A stretch of DNA of 64,000 nt from Brachypodius melanocephalos (taxonomy: Eukaryota; Chordata; Aves; Passeriformes; Pycnonotidae), in NCBI GenBank assembly GCA_013398615.1, contig VZSR01003807.1:35714295-35778294 (forward strand), read 5' to 3'. The notes beneath the pieces were generated by a model, which was given only the letters and a program-made list of their open reading frames with translations, was not told where the DNA came from and ran no database searches. Below are positions 12,171-26,050 of this stretch, piece by piece. Numbering within the stretch: position 1 is the first letter of the stretch; the number at the start of each line of letters is the position of its first letter. Made by a program: the position numbers and the translations under genes.

Positions 12171-15100
12171 CAGTTTGAAAAAAAAAAAAAGAAAAAGAAA
12201 AAAAAATTAAAGAAATTCACCTTTTTCTTTATTTTAGACAGACCTTGAAGTTATATGAGAACAACTGACCTGTTTCTGATGAACAAGATATAAAATAATA
12301 ACATTAATACATTTTCTTGAAATCTTTAAAGTTTTATAAATTGCCCATGGAGGTTTGTGAACCAAGGTCACTCTGTGTCTTTTCATTCCTTTAATTATCT
12401 AGTTCCAGCCTGATACACTAGCCTTGCTAATTGGACACAGAGAAATCCCTTATCAGTGAAGTTAGAAAAGGACCTACGAAAAAAGTGTGGGAGACTGCTG
12501 TAAATCAAAGAAGAGGAACGGAACAGAAGGAAAGCCAATCAACTGTACCCCTCCGAGCTGTGAGTTTATAGGAAAAGCTCAGCCTCGCTGGATGGAGGAA
12601 TAAGTGGCCAGCAGGTAGTTACACGTCATTGACCTCTCCCTGATAGATACTGTTGTGAGAGGGACCAAATGCAGATTCACACCTGCCCTTAGTTTCTTGG
12701 GGAAGGGAAGATTTTAAGCAGTAGCTTGTGCTTTGGGGTGTGTAGGTGTTAAATCCAATGTTATTAATTTCTATTCCCATATCCCCAAGAAGTTCATCCA
12801 TACCCTCTCAAAGCCCAGTGAGGGAATTAATTGTCCTCTCTGGTTTTTACCATTTTTATGCACATTTGACAGCTGTGGTGCACGCCAGAAAGTCGGTAGC
12901 TCTTTCAATCTCCATTTGGTAGAATAAGAAATGTGCATATCTGTACTATGCTCGACTTTCTCATGCTTTTCCTTTGCCAGGCTGTTAGTGATTTTTCTTC
13001 TCTAAATCATGGCTTGTTGTTTGAACCACAAACAACAATCCTTTCCATCTCAGATCTCCCATTTTGAATTTGGATGCTTAAAGCAATTCACTTTCCCCTC
13101 TTCTTCCTCATTTTTTAGTATGAAACCAGTTTGTTCATCACCTCTTCCATTGCCGCTGTCTTAATGAGCCTCTGCAGTGTATGTGCCAGTGTCTAAGACT
13201 TGCTCTTTTACCTCTGCATTGCTTTCCCAGTGCTCAAACGTCAGCTGTCCACAGAGATATCAAAAACTATATCTGATTTTCACAAGCTGTATTTAGTCCA
13301 CTGTCATGAGGGGTTTTCACCCAAAAACACCATATGGCCAGCACCTAATATATTGTCCTAAACATAGAAGGAGTGTATACACAAACTATTTCAGAAATAC
13401 TGAACTCTTTATTCATCAGAATAAGATATTACCAAAGCAAGGAAATCCCAGTGTAACATGCAGAGTTCTAAAGAATTGGTCAGGCTTCCAGAGAAAACAC
13501 AGGGGTATTATAGGAGAAGAGACAAGAAGACATTATCTGGTCAACAGGAAAATTATAATTTTTAAAATATTTTTGTATATAATTTAAACATACTGTTTCA
13601 TATGCAGGAAATTCAGTTGATTCTGTTTGCTTTTGAGACACAAAACTGAAAATTGTCAACATTTTAAGATTTTCCATGGCATTTCCATGACATACAAAAG
13701 GCATAACTTTGCCTTGGCGTGTTGGCAAAGTCCAAATCAAGCAACATTCACCTGCAATTGCTTTAACACGTTTGTTTGGCTAACTTTCTTGTGTATCATA
13801 CTATTGTGTGACTTCATAGTACACTCTGGGGTTTGCATCCAATGAACCCCTAACTTCTCTCACATCCAATATTTTGAAGGAAAAAAAGTCTGGACTTCTG
13901 CACACTCAGAACTATGAGGAAGATCACACGTATGTCCATTTTGGCACATAGCTTTCCTTAGTTGTTTAAATGCTACCGTCTGTAAGAGTATGAAAGAGTT
14001 ATCATCATTACTGACTGCAAGATCTCCTTGTCCAGAAGCATCCCTTCATGTCAAATCCTGTTTATGATAGTAGGGTATATTTGAAAAGTATCAGGTGGCA
14101 AAAAGCAAAAAGTTCCATGTTGGATACTGGCACTCAAATGTCTCTAGCCTTTGAAGACAGTGTTGGGTCTAGCCAGCAACTGTACACACAAGTAAAGAAA
14201 CAAATCCAGCACTGGAGATCACATCCAACAGGCAGGGTTTGTGCACCCATTTGTTGTGTAGAGTAAGAGGGTGGCTATGCACAAAAAGCTCTGTGCAACT
14301 GGCCTCTGTGTTATAGTCCCAGCACACTTAGCATCATCCTATGGTAATCCAAATAGCAGCTGCAAAAAGCAGAGCTGACTCTACCCACTTTATTCAGGAT
14401 TTGGTGTATTTCTACATTTTAAAAATTTAAAATCCTGCCACCCCATAAATTCAATTGTACTCTAATTCAACTAGAGAAATGTGCAAAAAACATGAGACTA
14501 ACGCAGCCTCATGAAAGACAGTCAGAAAGATTTCTGCCTTTTTCCCCCAGAAGTGTAGGGCTATTTCACTTTTTTTTCAATCTTAGTTGCTTTCCTTTAA
14601 GAAGCAGTTAATAAATTGAATACTTTTCTGCAAAAATTTTCCAGAAGGTTATTCTTCCTTATGTATTTCATTCACACTGCTTTGCAGACTTGTCAATATC
14701 TCTTATTCTGTTCTGTTTTCCTTCAGCATAGAGGAAACAAACAACATTAGACAGAATATTTTAAGTTGTTCAACTCCAGGACGAAATGATCATAACAAAC
14801 TACATTTTAGAGAAAGCACTATCATGTCCCTCTCTTACCTCTTGTCTCCATTAAAAGGGGCCTCTCAATAAATTGGAAATTCCTTCTAGCAGAGATGCAT
14901 CTCTGAACAGCGAAAGTAATATTTTGCCCATGCAGTTTATGCTGACTACACGCATAAAAGTTGAAGCTATGAATAGAGTTGCTTATGTTGCTGGTTTCGT
15001 GAGTATAAAAATATCACTAAACATCATATCCCCTAACTGGTATAGCCATAATGACAAAAATGCTAACATAGATGTGGGTTTTCGTTTCCACTCTAGTGGT

Positions 15101-18100
15101 AATAAAATGGTGTCTGATTTAAGCTGCTGACAGAATCCCAAGAGATTTGAAAGTTGCAACAGGTCCATGGCAAATAGGTATCACAAGAAAGATTAATGAT
15201 TAAGTGCAGGTGTTTAGAGCGGTGTATCTTGCATGTCTCAGTCAGTGCAAGCTCTTTTTATCATGTAAAGAGCTCATTTACACTTGTTCAGACCTGTGTT
15301 AGCTTGTTTAGACTAGGAATAGTTTTACACATAAGGCTAATAAAAGCTTTTTCTTTTAGACTGGTAAAAATTAAAAGTAAAGTAGAGCTCTAATATGCAC
15401 TAGGTACAGAGAATAGCCTCAAATTGGTTATCTGCAGTGCACATGCCTAAAGGTAAGAGAATGGATTCCTACCCTGTGTGCCTTAGATTTCTATTAACTT
15501 TTATTCCATAGAAAACGAGGTATTTTGGCAGATACTCTAGCAGTCACCTAGATAATTTAAAGCTTTTCCCATTTTTTTACCACCACCTTCAAGAAAAATC
15601 TTTTAAAGCTGAAATTTAGGATATACTGACTCATCCATCCTCTATTCACTCAGTTTTGGCTAATGTCAAAGGTTTGGTGAAACCATAATAGTGAAAGGAA
15701 AACACAGCAAAGATACGGACAAAATTTGAGATGATTGTTAAACTATGTTTGATGGAAAGTAGCAATGAGAGAACCTGAAAAAGATCATTCTAATCAAAAT
15801 AAAAATATAATGTGGATGTTTATCTGAATGCTTCCACTTCTCTTTCTTTAAGGAATAAAGTTTAGATACCCTTTGATCTCCTCAACTCTGTTTGGACTAA
15901 ACTTTAAATCATTAAAAACTATCACTTTTGTGGTATTTCAGTGCTTCTAATCCCTGCAAAGAGGGAGAAAATACTTGGCAGGTTTATTTTTGGTTTTGGG
16001 CAAAGGTTGAGAACACTCTTAAAAACAGAAATTTAGATTCAATGGCTGAACAGTGACAATATCTTTCCGGCTGAGCCTTTTGGTTCCCAAGAGGAGATAA
16101 TATCCCCCCTCAATTACAGTAGCCAAGAAGAATGAACAGAGGTTCCAGTAATAAATATAGACAGAGAGATGTCTGGTTTCTTTTCTGCCTCAGAAGCTAT
16201 CAAGAAAATTTAATCAGGCTTTTCTTTTCCAGTCAATCCTCAGATTATTTTAATACTTTCATGTTCCATATTGAAATTCTGTCATCCTCGTCAGTGTTTT
16301 TTCCTGATGGCTGCATGCAGTCGTTGCTAAACAATTTGTTAAAGTGTTATATTTTTAGAGAGGTCTTTTTGCTTACCAGCTAATGGTAATACCATTTTGC
16401 AGAGGTCATAAGGAAAGAACATATCCATGACAAGAAAAAATTAGGCGAATGGTAAGATATGAGCAGGTTCCTATCTCATTCCCTTTGCCTCCCTATCTTC
16501 TTCCAAGCAGAGAAAAAATAGCTCATACCAACCAGATTTTTACCGTATACCTAGCCTGGTGTTTTCTTCCCTACACTAAATTATGTAGTGCTTCTGCAGA
16601 AAGTGTGTACAAGAGCTGAATGTAAATCAGAAAAGGATGAAATTGTGGAACTAAAAGGCAGTCACTTCTCTCTAAACCCACATTGCTATACGGCAGGCTA
16701 GTCTGCTCACCTTATAAGATCATGGGATTACTGTAGTACCTCAGGTATCTGTGAATTTAAAATTCATCCTGTACCTCATATAAAATAACTGGCACAGACC
16801 TGAGTGAATGGGAAGGAAAAAGGGGTGACTCTACTGTTAGAGAGATAAAGGTAGCTTGTATATTAAAATTAATACAATAAAAATCGACTCTTAGGTTTCC
16901 TGTGCAGCTCAAACACAGAGCATCACAACAATCTGTATGTTCTGCTCCAGTCTGGCAGGTGACTGAAGAGAGAAACCCCCTTTATTTCTGAATCGAAACA
17001 TAAATAGCAACAAAAGAGAAATACAGTACATAAAATGTTGACAGCCTTGACTGATCATTCACTTATAGCTTCCATCTCATGAACTTCTTTCATTGCTCCC
17101 TTTTTTATCATGTGCTTGTTAAAACAAAACAAAAATCATTTGTTGAACTAATTGCCAGGTTTTAAATACAGCAATAGCTTTTATTGCCAATCTTTACTAT
17201 CACTTTGATGGTGCACAATACTTGCATTAGAGTATTTTACACAAAATAAAACAAAATAAGACATAAAATCCCTTAGGCCACTCTGTACTGCTCATCATGA
17301 GAACATTAGAGCTATTTTTAAATTTATGTCAAAATAGCCAGTATATGTGTAATTTACATCTCAAAGAATCCTTTCATGACCTTTTGAATCTATAGGTATT
17401 TATGGACCCTGGAAGGAACATTGTTAAAATTAAATTCTGTTTAGCTGATTCATATTTTCACATTGCACATTCACTAGAATGGGGTACCATTGGAACATGG
17501 GCAGAGGAAAGTGTAACAAAAGTGTAAAGCACAGTCTCAGTTAATAATTTTAATGCTGGTTTACACCTCTGGTGAGAAAAGTCTAGCACAAACTCACACA
17601 TGTACCACACAAGTTACTACTGAGTAAATCACTGGACTTTCAAACAATCCATGAGTATTAATGAATTCACTGCATTCTGCTGCTTTGACTAGATGGCTAT
17701 TGTAAGAAAAGCACTCAGCCTCCTTTCTCACATCACTTATAAACAAAAACTGTTTTCTCCAGTTGATGGGAGAGTTGTGAAATGGAAGTAGCACCTTGCA
17801 CTGACTTTTGGTGAAAAGTAACCGCTTCTGCTGGTTCTTGGCTATTTCTTTTTCCATTTGCAGGCACATGGAACCATCTTTTCAACCCCAGTTTCTAACA
17901 GATCTAAGATTTGTAAAAGCAAATTATAGTCAAGCATTCTTAATGCAAATCTTGTAACCTTAGCACACCAAAGAGGTCTCTGTCACCCCAGTGGTCTGAG
18001 CACATCCTGTAAGATAGAAGGTACCGGCTCTGGTGAAGCAAGGAAAATTTGTCAATACTGTGCGCTGACAATGAACAACTCTTGAAGGGTCATTTGCAGC

Positions 18101-20194
18101 TACAGTTTTCTTTAGGAGCTAAAGCACCACATTCCCACATGCAAACCCAGACACATTCCAATGGGTTTGGGATGTCAGTTCATGTTTACAGCCATCACAT
18201 TTAGCATCTAAGTTAAGAAGGCCAAGTCTGGATTTATCCTTCTAACATCAGTATGTCTGAATTAGAAGACTATTTTCACCACTGAAATGTAAAGAAAAGA
18301 CAGTCATCTCCAAGATCAGTACCACCCACTTCTAGTGTTTCTCACCCTCTTTTTGTATTTACAATGTTTTTGAGGTTTAGTGTCCATTATAACCACGGGC
18401 TGTGTTGGCTAAAATTAACAGAATTGCATAGATTTGATCCAGTAACAGAATAGCTGAGTAGTCTAAAATGAAATATTTTAATCCATGTTTTGAAGACATG
18501 ACATTGTTTATGAAACTGCCAGTGGATGGAAACAAATGTTCTCAAGGTTTTTTGTTGCAGAAAAGCAATTGTTCTCCTAGTCACGCTTCCTCCAGGGATG
18601 TGTGTGTATGAGACTGATCCAGTGATTTCTTATACAACACAGCAGGAGCAGTGATCCATATAACCAATTATTCCTGTACCTTTACTGACATGGTGAATCA
18701 TGTAAGTTTTTTTCTTCAGATGATAATTTCATTGCTCTTTTAGTTTGTGCATTTATTTCTTTATTGTTTCCCTTAGCTGAACCTTTTGTGGCATGAATTC
18801 ATTAATGTTAGGTAATGAGGTGGAGATTCAGGCTTATAGAGAGGAATTAACACAACCTAAATTGCAACTAGATTATAGTACCACCATCTGTTTTACTCTT
18901 ACAGAAAATTTACACATTCTCATTTCAATTAAGTGTGATAGTCAAAATAATTGTAAAATCATTCTCTCTCAGACATTACAATAAATAAAGATAGCATTAT
19001 TTCTCAGGGACTTAATAACACTTAGTGTAAAACATGTATTTCTATTCAAGTTTTATAACCTTATCTTTATCACCTTTTTGATAAATATCACAGTATAAAT
19101 AAAACAAATGGAACAGTTTCATTTTGTCAGCTAGGATTAAGGTGATATATTTAAGACACAAATGGCCCACACAGTGTTGATTCAAGCAGGGCTGAAAACT
19201 TTCCTCTCTTTTTCACTTGTCAGAGTCTTTAAGGCGTTGCAAATTTTTCAGTCAATCTAAGACAAAAAACTCAAAACTTCATCTATGTTTAGGACTCAAA
19301 ACTGAGTTTTAGGGCCCAAGTAGAATTTTCTCTTCAACTACTTCAAAATTATTCCATTTGAGTTTAGTTGCTTACATTTGCTCCAATTTGCTCATATTTT
19401 GAACGACATAAAAATTGGGATGCCAGACACCTTGAAAACTGCCTAAAGGAAATGTGATATTATGATCTTTTAAATGCTTTTCTGTTTATGCACTATTTCA
19501 ATTTCAGATGATTTGGTGTGTTTTTTGTGGGGTTTTTTTAATTATTATTTTCAAAAAATCATCTCCTAAAAAACAATCCAAAACCCAGTTCACTAACAAG
19601 CCTGACTCGAGGCTCAGAACTGCATTATCCATCCTTGATGGATAGCTGTTTATTTTTTACCTTACCTTTACAAATAAAAACAGTAAACTTGCACTGCTTC
19701 TAGCTTCACTTTTAATATGCTGCATTTTGTGTTTCTTCCTTGCAAATCTCAGAAGCATTTCCAAACTCTTTGTTTATTTGGTTTTATAGTTTCCTTGGGC
19801 ATAGCTTGCTCATCTGGTCAGAAGTGTGTTTCCAGCATGCCTACAGATTTCTGCAGCCACTGGATTAGGCCCAGGTATTATCTGTGTATTTCTTTTTTCC
19901 CAGCACTTTTAGAAGATTTACAGGGCTGCTTTAAATTATGCAAACATCTTCATTATGGCAATCTATTCCTATACCATACATTTCTTTTGTTATAGTGGAG
20001 ATACAAATGAAGAAAATGTCAATAACCTAAGACTAAAATCGTTTGGTTTAATCTATTAAACCAGACCGTATTTTTAAATATCATGTACTTTGGAGTCTAC
20101 AGAAAAAGAGGAAGAAGATAATAAACATCACTCAAGTCTTGGTCTTTTAATCAGAATATAACTAGCAGTGAGAAGATCAATATTTTATTTATGC
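12171..20194. other. No gene recognised; A-rich tract at its start
   Basis: About 8 kb without a recognised gene or interspersed repeat. Positions 12178-12215 are an A-rich low-complexity tract. ORFs of 60-93 codons occur on both strands, as expected in AT-rich DNA, and none has motifs, splice context or composition that would support it. Confidence 0.5.
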
Positions 20195-20742
20195 TTCTGT
20201 GATCATGTTCAGATGCCCTAATGCAGTTGCTGAAATATCAGCAAAAAAAATTGAATCCTGACCAATCACACCCCAAAATATGAGTGGCCTCTGTGAGGAC
20301 TTAGAGGAACACACCTAGCTGTCAGAGAAGGAAAATCCCACAAGGTTAGCCACTACAAGAGGAACTTAAGCATAGATGGCAAACAAAACCAGACCTAAAT
20401 GGAGGTGAATATCTGGAATTAGCACACTGGACAAAATTCCACTGTGTAGACTGTGGGGAAAGTGCAGACATCAACAATGGGAAGATACTGGGCCTGGTGA
20501 GGCAGATCTAGACAGCCTACATGGACAAAAATTCCCACCATGGCAAAGTGTGAGAAAGGGAACAGCCGGTTATACACATGCCATCCCAAGCTGTGGAACA
20601 TCATATAGACCTGTGGATTCACAGAACTTGCATTCAATAAAAGTGGTATCTCCAGGACACTCAGGGGAACCCACCATGAAGCCAACCTCAGAACAGACCA
20701 GCAGAACACAGCAAGAATCCACATGGTGATATCTTTGTTTAA

Positions 20743-20776
<34 letters not shown>
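20743..20776. repeat. CT microsatellite inside the probable LTR
   Basis: A run of CT dinucleotides with a few T interruptions. It is likely part of the LTR and is a probable site of length polymorphism. Confidence 0.95.
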
Positions 20777-20813
20777 GTCCCATTTGTATCTCTCTACTTC
20801 TCATTTACTGTTA

Positions 20814-20819
20814 AATAAA
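20814..20819 (+). terminator. AATAAA polyadenylation signal of the probable LTR
   Basis: A canonical AATAAA hexamer lies about 40 bp after the CT tract and before the GGTCTCATTTGC segment, the position of the R-region poly(A) signal in retroviral LTRs. The call depends on the LTR assignment. Confidence 0.45.
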
Positions 20820-20895
20820 ATCTGTACTATTGACTTTGGTCTCATTTGCACCTTTTTTTGGGCAGAGGCATTTCTTAATAATCAGATCCTAACAG

Positions 20896-23800
20896 CATCC
20901 ATGGGGCACTGTCCCTGGGGAAGTTTTTTTCCTTGGCTCAGATGTATCAGGGTGTTACTTATTCACATTGACAGACAATTCTAAGAGTTCTAAATGAAAA
21001 ATCTAAACAACTGGTAACTTTGGATGGCCTTGCAAACCCTCATCAGCTACATTTTGGAGATCTGAATAAAAAATAAGACTTCATTCTACCTCAAACTAAC
21101 ATAACTTCAAATCTCAGTCTTTTTTAGCCATCAGAAATGCTTTTATTAATTACAATGAGTTTCAGAACAAAAATTTGAAGACTTTCAGAAGACATATTTG
21201 TTGAGTTTGACTGTAGGTGAGTGGTACACAGCAAGATTTGCTCAAGAGTATTTCTTACACTTGCTCCAGACTATTTTTCCACAGCACTTCCAACCCTTGG
21301 GATGACTAATAATCCACAGACTCTCTTCACCTTTCCAGATTATTGTGCATTTTTGCATGAAATGTAAAATAAGTAATCTATTAATAAGACTAATGAAAAA
21401 CACTGACTACAGCTTTTCTGATTATGCACTCTCTGGCAGGCTATCCCTCTAGAACTGATTGGAATATTCTGTTTCTATTGAACTGACACAATGAGCCTGC
21501 ATCTTTAGAAGATTTGAACTTGAAATTCAGGGTCTATGAAATAAAAGACCCGAATCCCCCTTTCTTCAAGTCACTGTTTGTAAATAAATAAATGAACAAA
21601 GAGCTCTTAATCTTACTTTGAAGACTTTACATCAGGCTCTAGAGAGAAACCAGGCAGTTTTCCAAAAGAATTTTTACAGTCAGCACACTGAAAGCAGTCT
21701 ATCAGTAACAAAAGGGGAAAAGCAAATTCAGCTGAATTGCTACTGCTCTAGACAAAAAAGGGAGCAAAGACAACAATGATGATTAAGAAAAAAAAAAAAA
21801 AAGATGTGGATGCTGGTCACATTATTCTACTGCTAAAAAGTGCTAATCAGTCGCAAGGAATTAGCTCTGATAAAAAAAATCCCCAATGAAAGTGAATGTT
21901 AGAAGGTATGTGCACCTGGGCTGCTGGAAGAGTAGTTGATAAGAATAGTTAACTTATACTAGAGGAATATACATTGTCACATCAGGAGTTTTACAAATTG
22001 AGGAATTGCTGGGGCCCACACAAGAGAGAAGGACGGCAGGCAATAGTTTTACCAAGAGGCTGGGGACAAAACTGACTTACCTGGGATCAGTGAAAGCCTT
22101 CAGATGCACAAGGTATGGAGGTGTCCTGTGAAATAACACTACTCCAGAGTCCTTGAGGAGCCTTTTTTGAGGGCAATCCACTTCTGACATAAATACTTTT
22201 TTTTTGGTAAATTACAACTCAGATGAAGTTTCTCAAGACTTGTCCTCCTGAAGAGAAAAGGTTACAGGCTTCACATCATAAATGGAAAAAATCAAAGAAT
22301 TTATACAAGTCCAGATTTTTTACTTTTTCTTTTTATAAAGGGAGACTGCCTCTAAGTCTTCATTCTCCTTGTTATATACTCATTCTTTATTCTTAGAGCC
22401 ACTGCTGTCACATACAATCACACACAATTAAGACTAGCAGATGAAAAAATAAAGGAAAACAAATGCAGAATCTGGTTTTCAGCAGGACAGCTTCTATTCT
22501 TATTGAAAACAGGCAGAATTTTAGCTTATTTTACTAAAAGCAACTCAGATATGTACTAAAAATCTCTATACATTTACACGCACTCTATTTTCTGCCATCT
22601 ATGTAACCAAGAAAGGAAAATATGTTGACAATCACTATTGCTTTCCTTTAGCCTGCCAGCTCTGTTTTTCTCTCTCGTAAAAGCCAAGGAATTATGTACA
22701 CAGGGATCATGGTCTGAGATGCTACAGGGCAGACCTGGCCAAAGAGGAGCCCTGCCTCTGGAGGTACACAGATTCAGCGATCCAACAGGATATTTCACAG
22801 TCAGGTTTTGTGACTGAGTTCATGCTAGACAAAACTCCTATCTGTGTGCAAATGCTCCCCATTCCTCATTAAATAATCTGTGAACATTCACTGGGCTTCT
22901 ATGGAAGGAAGAAAATCTCACACCACAACCACCACTCATAAAAGGACTGGAAGAATTTGTCGTGCTGACATTTGGGAACCTTGTCATTCTCACCTGGATT
23001 CCCTTTCTTCTTAGCAATTGGTCTTAATTTAATTTATTGCACATAAATTATTTTATAGGTTATATTTTATTTTCTGGTCCTCTCTAATCTTTTGAAAGAA
23101 TGTGCGAGGTGGAGGGGAAGTATCCATACATTTAATTAATACATCTGTTACACACAGAAAAGTTACAAAATATCAAAAGCAGTCACAATTTGCCTAGTTT
23201 TGGGTTTACCAATTGATATAATCAGTAAAACACTTACTGGTTTCAGTGAGTTTGAGGCAATGCCAAGTCATTTTAAAAGTCCTGTTTTCCCTTTTTAAAA
23301 TGTGTTGAAATTTAAATTATATTGTAAACATGATCAAATTTACCTTTCACAGAGAAATGCTAACCTTTATCACCTCCTTATATATTACATGGAAGCATTT
23401 TTTTTAAAATTCGTAGCACTGCCTCTGAAAGAAATCTGTATTAGCAGAAAGAAACACTTTTCTTATTTACATCTATAAATTGCAAGAAGTAAAGTTAAAT
23501 TCAAACACTCGACCACTTGTAACCGTGTTGTCTTAGCAATCTGTGGTTTGCTGTGACATTGCAAACTCAGTATCCCAAAACTCTGTAATAGAGAAGCAGT
23601 CTTATTACCCATGTTTTTTTATTTTCTTCTGTGTCATTTCTGCTATTGAGGCAACTCAAACAGGAAAATAATAACTTCTGATCCTTAAATAACAGGAACT
23701 AAACAAATGCACAGTTATAAAACATGATCCAGCCTTCTTTTACCTGAAGTTCTTTTCTGATGCTGTTATTTAATCAGCCATCTCAACTAAAAAAATAAAC

Positions 23801-25083
23801 CTATAGAAAAAAGGGTGATGTTTTTTCTGAATCCAAAGTTTTCATAACTTTATGTTAAGTCTAATCTTACTTAACGGCTCTGTAGATGGCCATTAGGATG
23901 GCAGCAGTTGAATTCTGTTATTAGAAAGGCTGGCAAATATCAGAAAAGACACAACATCCACATTTATTTGAGACCCATTTCCAAGAAAAATATAGCTCAC
24001 ATTACCAGAAAAAAATGCATGTAAGTAAAAAAAAAAAAAAAAGGTAGAAGGACTGACCTATACCTAGCAGGAAAAAATATTTCCTAATGTGTGCTAGACC
24101 AAATATCCATGTTCCACAGAAGTGGAAAGTGAAGCAGAGAATAAACTCTTTCTTGGTAAGTCCCCAGATGGAGCAGAGGGAGGAGCAAACTGCCTATATA
24201 TCATACTGTCCATTCTTTGTTAGATGTAAAAGGGACACATACACTAGCCAGAAGGGGTTTTTTTAAATGTTTAAGGCAATAAAGTTAGTGGCATTAAATC
24301 TCCTTGAAAATATCAGATTCTTAAGCATGCATTATTTTTTTACAGGGAACAGAAAAGAATCTCTTGTGGTCTTTTTTTAATGTATTTTTCTCCAAGGGCA
24401 AAAGGAAAACTTGCTATAATGTGCAAGAACTTAAGTGCCAGAATCACCCAGATTGTTCCAAGGCATGTCCCCTTTTTCTTCAAGTCACATCTTTCTATGA
24501 AACAGAGTATCTGTGGCTTTACCAATACAAAAGGCAAAAATAAATTTCAGCCCAAGTGTTTCTGCCTCATCCTGTATGATCAAGCTAAATTGGAATCCTG
24601 AATCAAGCACTGAACTGGTTGATTCCTTACTCAAATATCTGTGTGCAATTCCCTTCCTCATCACCCTCCACAGAGCAGCACCCACTACCCTTCCCCATCC
24701 AGAAGCAGAAGCAAGTGCTTACACATCTGCATTCTTTCCAGAAATCTCTGTCATCAGCCTTTCATTGTGAACCTTATTGCAGAGTTGGCTAAATCTACGG
24801 CACCTCAGAAAGGAGCGGGGGAAAAGAAGGTGTCTACATGGTTCATGGACACACAAGGGTGTGCGTTAAAATTTAAGTCTGCGTTTTGGACCACAGCTAT
24901 GGAGGAAAAAACCCTGTTAGATATTGAGGAAGCAAAAAGGATCCAAAGAAGCAGGATGTTAAGGCCCATTCACACAATCAACATCAAATGAAGGACAGGG
25001 AAAGAGATAGGGTCTTCCATTCCAGACCTCAGACTTTCAGGATGAAATTTTTGAACATCAGGTTCTGATGTCATACAAGAACT
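20896..25083. other. No gene recognised; homopolymer runs
   Basis: About 4.2 kb without a supported gene. It contains A-runs at 21788-21803 (16) and 24027-24042 (16). An ORF pair at 24513-24991 (plus) overlaps in two frames and shows no domain. No known repeat was recognised. Confidence 0.5.
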
Positions 25084-26050
25084 GGATAAGGTCTTGGGAG
25101 ACTGTTTAAATGTAAGTACCGAAAAGCATTATTATTATTTTATAGGTAAATTTTATTTTTTTAAACACCCTTGAGTAGCTTTGCATGCCCTTCCAAATCT
25201 TCTATATTTTCTGGGCAGAGTTGATTTTAAAAAGGAAACACTGATTTTGGATATTTTTGCAAAGAAATTTCCTTCAGATGTTTCTGGTAGAAAATTAGTG
25301 GACTTGATTTATTATCCCAGCTCTAACATGTACTTTCTGCTAGAATTGGCTACACAATGCAGTGTGAGACTTGGATGATTTTGGCCGCTCTGAAATACTT
25401 CATAAGTAATACCAATAAAAAGAAAAAATGGATTTCTCACATAGCAAAATGTATTTGCATGCTCAGTCCAAGAACAGGTGAGGGAGTCTGGGCTGCATTC
25501 CTGCAGAACTAGAACAGCTTCTTTGTCCTCTTTTGGCTGTACACATTTACAGAACTCGTGTAGTTCTGTACACGCTGTGCAGCCTTTCTCAACTGATACC
25601 AAAGGGAAGGAAAGTAGCTAATATTGAGATTTGAGTCCACAAGATCATTTGTTAAATTTACTTCTGCTAGAGCTGATAAATTAACCAATTAAAAATAATG
25701 TTTTTTTCCTCCAAAGGAATTTTGTAACAAAGCAATAGAGAATAGCATGGAGTAGTATGTATCGAATTCCAAGTCACAATTGTAGCAACAAGTATATATT
25801 AGAGCTGGAGAAAAATTCAAGTCCACTAATTTTCTACCAGAAACTCCCAAAGGAAATTTCTTTGAAAAAATATCAAAAAACAGTGTGTTCTTTTTCCAAT
25901 CAACTCTGCCCAAAAAATGTACAACCATTGGAAGGACATCAAAAACTAGTATAAATTTTAGCTGAGTGATTTTTTTTAAATTAAAATTCATCTATAAAAT
26001 AGTCATGCTTTTCTGCACTTACATCTAAGCATCCTCCCAAGATCAGTTAT
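25084..26050. repeat. Diverged inverted repeat, arms about 290 bp, spacer about 385 bp
   Basis: The left arm (about 25084-25375) and the reverse complement of the right arm (about 25760-26050) align over most of their length. In a block I aligned by eye around 25215-25256 the lengths match exactly and identity is roughly 80 percent. A 28-nt block is identical: 25280-25307 against 25817-25844 on the other strand. The best-conserved part gives two similar translations, plus 25181-25378 and minus 25991-25689, sharing VSGRKLVDL; these are a by-product of the repeat and not evidence for genes. The outer ends also match (CTTGGGAG...ATGTAAGT context). It may be two copies of one unknown repeat inserted head to head, or the long terminal inverted repeats of an old DNA transposon. 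The spacer shows no transposase. Confidence 0.8.

Larger units (their letters stand above)
20195..20895 (+). mobile_element. Probable solo LTR of an avian endogenous retrovirus
   Basis: The right half has the order expected of an ERV LTR: a long CT-repeat tract (20743-20776), a pyrimidine-rich stretch, an AATAAA signal at 20814-20819, then TTGACTTTGGTCTCATTTGC and a GGGCAGAGGCATTTCTTAA end resembling avian ERV LTRs. A right border near 20893 (...CCTAACA) is plausible. The left border is uncertain; 20195 is only a guess, based on a TG start preceded by GCTTC, close to the GCATC that follows the right border. No gag, pol or env text flanks it, so it would be a solo LTR left by recombination between two LTRs. 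The family is not identified. Confidence 0.5.

Noticed and set aside
25181..25991. Two similar small proteins encoded on opposite strands
   Set aside because: Their similarity is fully explained by the inverted repeat; the frames are short and contain no known domain.
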